The translations under genes were made by a program, and so were the position numbers. Source: Ectobius pallidus (taxonomy: Eukaryota > Arthropoda > Insecta > Blattodea > Ectobiidae). From it: a DNA stretch of 64,000 bases. Below are positions 54,484 through 64,000 of this stretch, piece by piece. Position 1 is the first letter of the stretch; each line of letters begins with the position of its first letter. The stretch spans positions 161,560,532-161,624,531 of the forward strand of contig CAXKWD010000001.1 of NCBI GenBank assembly GCA_964059195.1. The letters run 5' to 3'. The notes beneath the pieces are model-generated. The model had not been told where the DNA came from. It saw only the letters and a list, made by a program, of their open reading frames with translations, and did no database searches.

Positions 54484-56304
54484 CAGGGCCCGGATTCTAA
54501 TGACATGTCATCTTTTTATTCCTGCTGCATAGACAATTATTTCAATTATAGGTCATTATTTTGTCATTTTCGTGTCATTTGCTTCCTTATTAAGTCATTT
54601 TCATGTATTTACATTGAGTGTATTAACTTGTTTTGTCGCTAGCGGTGCTGTCTTAGAAGTGCAAGAAGTGTTTAATGCAAGAACGAAAAATTCGGCGTTA
54701 AAGTGTTGACATGTCTCAGTCGGAAGTGAGAATCAAAGAAACGCCAAAATTTTGTATTATATTACTATTGTTATTTTATAACTAATGGCAGCCCAATGCT
54801 CCACCCTGAAATTCTGTACCCCCTTTTCAGGTTTTATATACGTCCTGAATATTATTAGTTTTTAGTTGGAATTAGTTTTTTTATTCATAACTCTAGTGTT
54901 ACAACGAAGTTCTTTTGTTTTGCTTTTTCTTTCTTTCAAATGTTTGAAATCAGTGGCCCTTGGAGATTTTATACTGTAACAGGAAAAATTGAATGCCTAG
55001 TCAAAAGTCTCCTTATAAAAGTTGCTTGTATATGTCCCCTCTATACACAAGTAAAATATTTCGGTGTTATTCATTAGCACTCTGTATATCCATCGTGAAT
55101 AATGAAGTCATGAAACCACAAAGTTGGTACATGTAGAGAAAAGAAACATACTGTATAAAACCCCTGTATAATAATTTAAATTAAGCCAAGTCACGTTAAT
55201 AAATTATTATTAAGCATTAAAATACAATATGCTTTCCATATTCCAATTGGAGAGTCGTTTTCTCAAATCTGTTCGCATGAACTCCACTATACGAAGGGAA
55301 GCGCCGTACAAGAGCGAACACTACTTCTCCGACACCGGTGTACTGCGTGCAGTATCCAGGCTACACAAAGGCGCTAGTCCATAAACTTGGAGGGCCTTAC
55401 GTCCACTGGAGGTTAAGGATTCCTGAGTTTTAGACAATCGTCCCATGAAATATTATAACTAGAGGGCGGATTTCTATGACATGTCATATTTTTCCCCATT
55501 GCATTATTTCAGGTTTCCGACTAATTTAAACCCGATTCCAAGCATCCTGGAGAAAATGGAACAGCTTTTATTGTACATATAACTGTATATTTAGGAAATT
55601 TTCAACTATTGTAGCATATTTAGTATGAATATGCATATTTAGGTCATATCTTTTTGCATATTTGTGTGCATATTAAAGGAATTTTAATGTTTCATATCAT
55701 ATTTTGCAGATTTTCCATTAAAATGATACTTTTTGAGAATTTACAGATATTTAAAATAATTAACACTGTATTTTAATAAAATTTATTGTAATGAAACTAA
55801 AAAAATATACACAATGTGTAAGTGGTAAAGACATATTTTAAATTTTATTGGTCATATTTTAATGTTTTTTAGGTCATATATGCATCCTTATATCCTATTT
55901 TTTAGGTCATAGAAATCCGCCCCCTAGTTATTAGATTGACTTGGCACCAGAGTCTGCCACCTACTTGGATTTGAGAGTGCAAACTATTGTTCACCCTCAA
56001 TAAACAACAATATAATCCGGCAGACCACAAAAGGATGTGCCGAATTTTTACTCACCAGTGCTTCAGTGCCAGTATAAATTTCCGTGAGAAAAGAACATTC
56101 ACAACATTACAGTTATTTACAGTTTTTACAATTACGTACAAACTAGTCTATAACTTTGTGCGTACAATAATAATTTTGTTTATTACAATTTTTACATCAG
56201 TTTTAGGTCATTTTTTATAATTATTAAGTAATTTTCCTTAAAATTTAGGGTCATTTTATAGGTCATTTTTCAAACAAGTTTAGGTCATCAGAATCCGGGC
56301 CCTG
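54484..56304. mobile_element. hAT-like non-autonomous element with a nested relative
   Basis: The ends are CAGGGCCCGGATTCTAATGA and, reversed on the right, CAGGGCCCGGATTCTGATGA, a typical hAT form. Flanks ATTATTAC (54476-54483) and ATTATTAT (56305-56312) match at seven of eight bases. The 1821-bp interior has no transposase and is interrupted by the element at 55459-55927. A short frame at 54710 (MSQSEVRIKE) could be a remnant of a lost gene. Confidence 0.75.
55459..55927. mobile_element. Inner MITE related to the surrounding hAT-like element
   Basis: The ends CTAGAGGGCGGATTTCTATG and, reversed, CTAGGGGGCGGATTTCTATG are near identical. The left end continues into ATGACATGTCAT exactly as the outer element does. 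Target duplication is unclear (ATTATAAC versus GTTATTAG match at five of eight). Confidence 0.7.
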
Positions 56305-56312
56305 ATTATTAT

Positions 56313-56997
56313 TAGAAGTCATGCAGATTGCTGAATTAAATAAAATGTGCAGCGATATAAGGCGATGTCACTCACCCTGATGTAATTGAATTACCTTGTA
56401 ATCCCTGAGGGAAGGTGTTGGTTAAAGCATATAATCGCTAAACAATCGCTCAAATGGCTATCACTTGGTTCCCCTTGTGGCTGAGTCCCCTATTAAAGAG
56501 GCTTAGGTCACTATAAGCATTGTGAGGGATTTCTCTCTGGTCCTTGTACAGTAATAGGGCTGTGTGGTATAACATGGGTCAACAATCTACTGTATTGCTA
56601 CAGGATGTGAAGCGTATACCAACCATCCATACCTATTTCTGTCATAAGGTATAATCTGACTGTGAAGCTCGAGTACATAGACAACCTGATGCCTTGGGGC
56701 TTTGAAGAGCATATTTCCTGAAATTGTCAGGTTAATCGTTCGTTTATTTTTCCTCTCGCTTTCTCTTAGTTTAACTCTCCAGTTATGCGATCCATGCCAC
56801 CCGGGCCTTACCAGACCGTGACCTCTCGACAGAAGGATTATCTTCGGATCACAAACATATTGTCTGAACAGACAAAGGCATGGTAGGCCTCCATGGTTGG
56901 GTGATTAGCCCAGTGTCTGGTCCACTTCCGAGACAACAAGAATACATTTAAGACGATACAGACCAGTCGCACAAAATTCATGCCGAACAAGGCGCGG
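56313..56997. other. Unassigned, moderately GC-rich stretch
   Basis: The base composition resembles repeat DNA, but there is no second copy in the window and no frame of note. Confidence 0.4.
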
Positions 56998-57189
56998 ATG
57001 GAATGAAGGTTATAATGACGGCCAGATGATGTCCGGGGACAACAAGGGCCTAGAGTTACCCGACATTGGCCTCACAGGTGAGGAAAAACTCCGGAAAACC
57101 CCACCTAGGTAATTGCCCCGACAGCAAACGAAACCGGGCCCGCTGCGTGAGGTGAGCGAACGTATGTTCTGCACCACAGCGCAGCGGTG
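56998..57189 (-). mobile_element. tRNA-derived SINE (family F)
   Basis: Reversed, the head shows CACCGCTGCGCTGTGGTGCAG and CGGGCCCGGTTTCG, then the body TACCTAGGTGGGGTTTTCC and GGAGTTTTTCCTCACC. That is a widespread insect SINE body I know well from misannotated genes. A minus frame over it is an artefact. Confidence 0.7.
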
Positions 57190-59100
57190 GATATGATTTT
57201 CCTTTAAGGAAAGAAATTCTAGTTTATTGCGAAATAGAGATGATTTAAAATTCAAAAGTCAGAGAGTCCAATATGTGGATTAGTATTATAAGATGTTTAA
57301 TTTGTTGGTCTAATCCTCTGATGACAGTCTATGAGACCAAAAGATTAGCATTGCTAATTGTGGATATGCATTCACTGGATCTGTGGATCCGTTTTCAGTA
57401 GTTACTGGAATTATTTTGAAGTAGATGTCTGAAAATCGGGTTCGCTAGGCCTCCATTTACCAATGAAGTCGAAGAAATGAAGTAACTTAGATGGCGGAGC
57501 GGAAGTTAGTATTCTTACAAATTTATCAACGCTAAGTAGTGACAGATATTGTAAAAATAAGTTACATTCTAATTTCTGGAAAATTCTATACTACAGTTAT
57601 TTAGCATTTTGACCAAGTTACATAAATAGAAGAGTAATGACATTGAGGACTTAATTTATATACTATGAATTGGTTTTCATATGACCCGGGTTGAAACTCC
57701 ATTGCTCGTCATTTTTCTCGGTTTTTCAATGGTTTCCCTTCTTAAAGGTAAATGTCCTACCAATACTCACCGCCGCAATTCATTCTAAAGCACAATAGTC
57801 CAAATTGAGTTAAACTCATCAATAATATTATGGCTATTAATAAAGGTTATCAATGTCTTACAATCTACTATATAAAAACCAATTTCGTGCATGTCTCTGG
57901 CAGCATTCGATTGTGAGAATAATTGCCATAGCAACCGGGAAAAGAAGAGCACTGAATGACTTTGATAAAACTCACTATGCGGGGTTTTTTTTGGGGGGGG
58001 GGGGCTGGCTTGAAAACTCGAATCTGAGGTTGTTTTTCTCAAGTGAAATTACATCGAAACGGGGTTTTAGTTTTTAATTATAAATTGTTTTACTTGTTTA
58101 TGCATGCTTTACGCTAGATTCATGAGTCTGTGGCATGTTTTAATCTTTTTTTGAATCTTTATGCCCTTACGGAATTATTTATACTTGTTACGAAAAAAAC
58201 AATATAATTAAGAATAAAATTATGCAACTTATGCAAAAACGATGTAATTGCTAATAAATACAATGTTACGTTGATTTTTCAGTTAAATAAATTATTTGAG
58301 TAAATCATCGCGGGGAAGCTTGTATTTTGTATAATTAATCTACAATCTCCATTCATTTTATATAATTTCAACTGAGTTTTTAATACACACTGATTTCCAA
58401 TTTATTGAAAGTCTTTATCTGTTACAAAATGTGTGAATCCAATAATCTTATTTTCAACAAAAAGATGAGTGCATGAAAGTTATACTCCACTTCATTGGAT
58501 TCGTTACGACATAAAATTTATAAAATTGATATTTTTGGGAGAAATGTTATTAGAATATAGTCCATTTTGTTTCAAACTCAAATTGCAATGAATTAATGCA
58601 GCTTCTTTTACCCCAAGAAGATGTGTTGGCGAACATGACTTTTTCATGTAGGTGCCCTATTCAGGAAATAGAAGTATTGAATACCAATTATTCTTAATAC
58701 TGGTTTTTAAAAATAAAAGTAACGCAATAGTTGTACTATACCACACACTGGCAGTCTGTTTAAAGAATATTTAGATCTAATACCCCAGGAGTAAGTAGCA
58801 AGACAGAATGTAATTCCTACTCTAATAATTTCTATATTGAAGGAAATAAATCGTGCAAGGTTTTCTAGTCCCACTTCCAGGGTTTCATATTTTATTAGAT
58901 TTGTCAGTAATTATGTGCTTAAAATTTAATACACTTTTACAGTAAACTACTCTTGTTTAGTAAATTACATAAGGGAAATAAAGTATGAGAGTCTAATTTA
59001 AAGTTCAAGATTTCATTAATGGTAAGGAGTTAAGGCTCATAATTATATAAGCCAATTTTATGTACCTCTTCTATCTCCTATCTGCATATTTTAATAATTT
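57190..59100. other. Unassigned AT-rich stretch
   Basis: Overlapping frames at 57785-58077 on both strands cover a poly-G run (57986-58003) and show no family motif. No gene is supported. Confidence 0.4.
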
Positions 59101-59129
59101 AAGAGGACTGCGAATCGCATACCCCCTCC

Positions 59130-59470
59130 ACACGTTTCATCAGTCATTTTCGCGAGTTATAAAGCGAAGAGAATCCCCAGTTGGCCACGGCTAAGATAAT
59201 ATGTAGTTCACTGCAGGAGGCATCGAAACATGTGCCTACTAACCTTATTTTAGACTTCGCTATAAGACGATGGCATGTTAGTCATGGCGAAAGAGTGAGA
59301 GAGATGTGGTGTGGGTGGTTCCGTTGCTGTCCACTACGCAGCGCTGATATCGGCGGCGACGCGAACAGTGTGCGGGAATAATGCCAGGGTAGTATGTGTT
59401 GGCCCGTTGGCGCGAGAGGCCAGCGTCGAGGTTTGAGTGTGTCGTATTTTGTGACGCGATCTATTTTCAT
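59130..59470 (+). promoter_or_regulatory. CpG-richer segment, candidate promoter and 5' leader
   Basis: CpG density rises sharply against the AT-rich surroundings (GCGCTGATATCGGCGGCGAC and CCGTTGGCGCGAGAGGCC around 59340-59430). It lies 170-500 bp upstream of the candidate first exon. No clear TATA box. Inference from composition and position only. Confidence 0.35.
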
Positions 59471-59635
59471 GTGAATGTATTTTTTTCCTTCATGTGTGGG
59501 CAAAAAAAATTGCTGGTTTGTTTTTTATTTTCGTGTATCGTTATAGGGTGAAAAAATTCGTGGATTATTTTTCTCACCTCATCGAATAATACTTATTGTA
59601 CTGTATTGTTTAGTTTTTTAATGTGTTAAAAAATT

Positions 59636-59720
59636 ATGGCAAGAATGTCACGAAATACTGGTCTCCCTAATTTGGTGGCAACTGTCATCAGTAGTACTGC
59701 AATTTTTACTATACTCAGCG
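59636..59720 (+). CDS. Candidate first coding exon of a host gene
   Basis: An ATG with A at -3 and G at +4 opens a 28-codon frame plus one base that ends at a strong splice donor, CG|GTAAGT. The peptide starts MARMSRNTG and then has a hydrophobic stretch (LVATVISSTAIFTIL), as in a signal peptide or signal anchor. The CpG-richer stretch lies upstream. The gene is not recognised. The next exon may be 60485-60786, whose phase fits; the frame alone is too short to be certain. Confidence 0.35.
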
Positions 59721-60484
59721 GTAAGTTCCGCATGTTAATAACATATTATTATTATTCTTTTCTTTTGCTCTTTATGGCAACCCCTGATTTTTGAGGTTAT
59801 GTTCTAAATATGACAGTTGAATTGTATATATACAAACCATAATAATATTTCAACAACATTTGAAAATTATTAAATAAATTTTAGATTTCAATTATTTCCT
59901 TTACACAAAACCACAGTATTAAACGCATGAAATTCAAGCGTTTTAGAATATCCAGTGAATAACAGACTAAATTTAACCACTCCAAAAATACATATGACCT
60001 GCCAACAGCAACAGTCTTTCCTGTGCGCAACTAAACCAATTCCAAGTATTATGGAGTTGAAGATAAAACTTTGCATAACTCATGCTACTGTTCACATTTA
60101 CGTATGCAGCAAATGTGTTTATTATGTACACATAAATTATATCTAATGTTTAAAATGTACATAAATGACCAATTACACGAAATCAGAGTTCATTAAACTG
60201 CAATCCCCTTCATTTACAAAATGACCTATTAAAGCATGATTACATACTTTTGCGTTCAATAAATCTAGGGATATAGTAGGATATTTTATCACGAAACTTA
60301 TGCAACATTTTGATTGTGGTGGGGGATATGCGACAGGCAAAGAGAGGGGGGCTGGTATAATATTCGGATACATTAAATGAAAACTCTGCAGTGTAGCCCC
60401 ATTATCATTATCGGTTGGTTATTCATTCCGTTATCGACTGTATACATCATCCTCCCTTCAAACTCTTCAATGATGAATAGCTAG

Positions 60485-60786
60485 TGGGAAAAGGACAATC
60501 TGATTTCATTACAGTAATTGAAAAGGTTGATACGTTTGAAATAGATATAAACAGCAAATCATGGACTAGTATGGAGTTTGAATTTCCAAACTGTACTACC
60601 AGAAAAGTTAATAGGTTTCTTGGAACAAATCCAAATTCATTTTGGAAGCATTCAACTGAAGCTTCTGTTATCAAATTCCTGGAATCCAATAACGCGAAGA
60701 AAATTTATTTACCAATGCCACCATTAACCGTTGCTTCCACGAACATAGTTTTTGAGATAGCAACTATCCTGAAAACTACATTGTGA
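60485..60786 (+). CDS. Candidate second exon or unidentified ORF
   Basis: About 100 codons are open, from just after a CTAG acceptor-like site to a stop at 60784-60786. The frame has no ATG at its start, which favours an exon over a separate gene. Joined in phase to the upstream donor it would give a protein of about 128 residues with an N-terminal hydrophobic segment. Motifs such as SKSWTSMEFEFPNC and KKIYLPMPP are not in any family I know. It could also be a piece of an old mobile element. Confidence 0.3.
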
Positions 60787-61124
60787 AGCCCCTTTCATGA
60801 AACCATGTTATGATGATGGATATAAAGAGTTAGTTTTAGGTCCAAATGAATTAAATTTCTTTTCTTTTTTATCATCTTTAAACTTTAAATTTTGACTTGG
60901 CCAATTAAATAGTTAAATACTTGAGATAATAACATCATCTTTAATTGGCAGAGACTTGAGGCCTTAATATATAAAAAAGGAATGCTTTTTCTGATTAAGA
61001 GAAAAATGATAGAAATTTCTTGTTTTTATAAAAAAGCTTATTTTTGCAGACTTTAGAATTGAACATGTTTTAAAAATATTTTAATAGGTTCAAATTTTCA
61101 CAAAATTTATAATACAGTGGCGGA
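60787..61124. other. Unassigned AT-rich stretch
   Basis: No clear poly(A) site context or gene was recognised. Confidence 0.4.
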
Positions 61125-61397
61125 TTGGAAAAATAAACGAGCTAACACAATGTTTAGACCCATAACCTAGTTTCATTCTTGGGTAATTTTTTTTGCATTA
61201 ATTTTTTATACACATTTATTTTTCGTGATTTTATTTAAAATGTAAGTTAAGATTAACTGATTGGAAAAATAAAGGAGCTAACACAATGTTTAGACCCATA
61301 ACCTTGTTTCTTTCTTGGGTAATTTCTTAATTTTGTTATTGCATTAATTTTTTATACACATTTCTTTTCCGTGATTTTATTTAAAATGTAAGATTAA
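61125..61397. repeat. 134-bp tandem duplication
   Basis: GATTGGAAAAATAAA followed by GAGCTAACACAATGTTTAG starts at 61125 and 61259. The copies differ by a short insertion and a few bases. Confidence 0.85.
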
Positions 61398-62496
61398 CTG
61401 CTGTATTCAGTAGGATTAAAGCATCATTGTACCAGTTTACAACTGTATATCACATTTCTGATTAATTATAGCAGCTTGTGACAACTTTTATAGGTTTCTC
61501 GTCATTGCTTAACATCATTCAGATGTTCTTAAAGAGAGTACCGACGCGATTAATAAACTTAATTTTTTGTGTCCATTTTTACTTGTACAAAAAACAATTC
61601 TATAGGTTTTTACTTACTGTATGTAACACAATATGTATGTTTAGGGTATGATAATAAACTGATATATCATCTAATAACCAGTGTAAATTTAAAAGGAATC
61701 CCAAAAATTGACATTTTTTAGAGTTAAGTAATTTCTGCTATATTCTGCCTTAAGAGTATCAGAATGTTTTGAGGGACTAAGGTGCTTAAATTTTAAATAT
61801 TTTAGCAACGAGATATTGAATATGCCTACTTTCCTCTATTCTTCCTGCATAGATTGAGAGTGGCATTTCAACGATGATAATAATACTGTCCAGATACGGT
61901 ATTCCCACTCTAAATAGAAACATGAATATAAATGCTTGCATAATCTACTTATTTATTCTGTATACAGCGTTCTTATAGTAACCGGCATGAATTCCGGTAC
62001 ATGAGTTATGTACTGAACACTGAAACTGCAACGAAAATGTTTGGCTTAGTTTTCCTTCCGGAAAACGCTCTTTACCCCCCCCCCCGAAAAAAAACGCGAT
62101 TAATTGGCTGCTTAACTTTACTTTAAAGTGATCATAGGATAATTTTAAACGGTAAATGCTTAAAATATAATAAGCAGAAGGAATACACGGGTGTGTTCTG
62201 GAGATGCATATTCATTATTTATAGCATGGAGTTCATGAGATTTAGATCGTAACAATTATGTGGCGGTATTTATAAAAAAACACACAACTTAACAAAGTTA
62301 CAGAAAACAATTAATTTGTGAAAGTTGTAGTGAAAATTGTAATGATTTATAAGGCTTCCTAATTTAGAGATTATAGGCTATATCGTTTCAAAGATTATAA
62401 GCGGTATTTTCGCCTAATGATGAATTCTAAATCAATTCTTATTTTCCAACCTGTCCATCCCAACTACATTACTTTGTTTTACTCTTTATATGTATA
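61398..62496. other. Unassigned AT-rich stretch
   Basis: No gene is supported. A C-run followed by an A-run lies at about 62077-62094. Confidence 0.4.
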
Positions 62497-62622
62497 TTCG
62501 CGGGTTCGATCCCCGATGAGGTCGTTGGAGTTTTTAAATGGGCCTAATCCTTTTGGTGGCACTATAGCCCTGGAATCGAATCAGCCTCTAACAGAAATGA
62601 GTACCAGGAGCAATGGCGATTA
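62497..62622 (+). repeat. SINE family A, internal fragment
   Basis: GCGGGTTCGATCCCCGATGA through GAGTACCAGGAGCAATGG matches 4570-4685 closely. The A-box end and 3' half are missing, and no target duplication is visible. Confidence 0.75.
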
Positions 62623-64000
62623 AAAAAAAAATACACTAATGATCTACGTGATTTGTTTTACCATCCCGCACATTTTTAAGGCCGTATGACCCCTCTAACC
62701 TTTTTTTTTCTTCTTCACAACTTTTAAACCACTACGTTTAATTTTGCATTTAAATATCCTACTAATGTAGATTTAGTTTATAGGTCAGGATACAATATTC
62801 ACAATTTTTCTAGTTTCTATGTCTACTTATTAGTACTAAATAGAAAAGTGTAATACACATATAAAGAGTCTCGAAAATCTTCTTTAATAGATAAAAGTTC
62901 CAACAAAAAAAAAAAGACAAGAAAAGATTCTTACCATTCACATCTTCGAAATGTATCAACTGCTACAAATGTTGGTGTAGAGAGCTGTTTTTGTGACTTC
63001 TTTAATTAGTGTGCCACAGAAGATAACACTAAAATGATGTGTATTATTTGAAATGTTTTAAGAAATATTAATTATATAAATACTTTGATTTTAAGCGAAC
63101 TTTTGCTTGCTTAAAAACGTTAAAATGTCAGGCAAAATAAATGCCAGCTTTTGATAAATGTCGTCTGGAACATAGTGAAAACCTTAGTTCATTAGTTCAG
63201 AATTTTCAAATATTTCATCTTACCCTCTCCTTAAAACGTACAAAAAGAGACTTGATGTTGAATGGAAATAAGTATAAATACCCAGCAAAATGAATTATCA
63301 AACTGTTTACAAAAAATGGCGAGTTCATGGAATAACTATTGAGGATTGTAACTTATAAAAAGTAATAAATAAAACTCCGTATATCAGGGAGAACCCATTA
63401 ATCTAAAAGTGGAAGCCTCGGTTGAGACACATTGTTCCTGATCACGAAATGATCTCCATGAAAACAACAAACCATCAAACGTTTCGTAGTAACCACGCCT
63501 ATGAAAGCTTCCTAAAGTTACCTTATTGTTACAACTGTCATATACGCTATTGCGGATTTAAAAGCAGCCTTTTATCCAGAGACGTACTAGTCAGCAGACT
63601 TCCGGTAGGATGTTTCTAGTTCAACTAAGGTAACGGAAGTGCCCACCTGCCTGGATTATCAATTTTGTCGGTTACGCCAGAAGTCGTCTGGAATTTAAAA
63701 ACTGAACACATGCTGTGAATGGCTGTGCTGCTTTAAGTACTTCAGATAATATGAATGTAATTTCTTCATGCTCGAATTTGATAAGCAGTAAAGTCTTCCT
63801 GAATACTACATAGACTAAAGGACATATTTCTCTATTCATTTATTATTTACTTTCATTTTTTCATACGCCTACAGTTTTTTAGTACAACACAAAGCTTAGC
63901 GCCATATTTCAAAGGTACGACGGCATTCATTACACAAATAAAATTAAAGTGTTCCCTATATATGCCGTGAAGGCCCTAAGATTTCGGCAGGCTGAGGCTT
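62623..64000. other. Unassigned AT-rich stretch to the window end
   Basis: Only chance-size frames, without motifs. Nothing recognised. Confidence 0.4.

Noticed and set aside
57785..58077. ORFs on both strands over a poly-G run
   Set aside because: Low-complexity composition (poly-Pro/poly-Gly) and no family similarity.

Overview
The window is AT-rich insect-type genomic DNA dominated by transposable elements, with no multi-exon host gene that can be read with confidence. It holds a BEL/Pao LTR retrotransposon, an APE-type non-LTR retrotransposon, tRNA-headed SINEs, mariner and hAT DNA transposons, MITEs and ATT-tailed non-LTR 3' ends. This mix, and the close resemblance of several SINE and non-LTR pieces to repeats I remember from cockroach and termite assemblies, suggests a blattodean such as Periplaneta. 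That species-level guess rests on memory, not on a search.

Layout, left to right. At 1-3.6 kb lies the 3' part of a non-LTR retrotransposon (endonuclease plus reverse transcriptase, ATT-repeat tail). A palindromic mariner derivative is inserted at the very end of its ORF. At 4.5-11 kb are several SINEs, including one whose tRNA-like head is present twice, head to head, as a near-perfect 90-bp-arm hairpin. The same stretch has an LTR-retroelement 3' end and a 145-bp tandem repeat. At 17.0-21.3 kb are a TA-flanked MITE and then a Foldback-like element. Its arms are inverted arrays of a roughly 170-bp repeat (8 and 4 units), and its central ORF is split by an hAT element with a perfect 8-bp target duplication. 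At 21.5-27.2 kb are a MITE carrying a SINE with a 13-bp target duplication, a 191-bp tandem repeat, further SINEs and a GA microsatellite. From 27 to 39 kb is mostly unassigned AT-rich DNA with scattered SINEs and an old non-LTR remnant.

At 40.8-48.7 kb is the best-preserved element: a full-length minus-strand BEL/Pao retrotransposon. It has two 1069-bp LTRs that look identical by eye, a 5-bp target duplication, a tRNA-Gln primer-binding site and one uninterrupted Gag-Pol frame of about 1776 codons. It probably inserted recently. At 50-57 kb are more repeats, including an hAT-like element that contains a related smaller element. The only candidate host gene is at 59.1-60.8 kb: a CpG-richer segment, a short first coding exon with a strong splice donor, and a phase-compatible 100-codon ORF downstream.

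The genes do not form a pathway. What links them is a history of nested insertion, and two structures stand out: palindromic elements (mariner end duplication, inverted tRNA SINE) and the Foldback-like element with split coding sequence.
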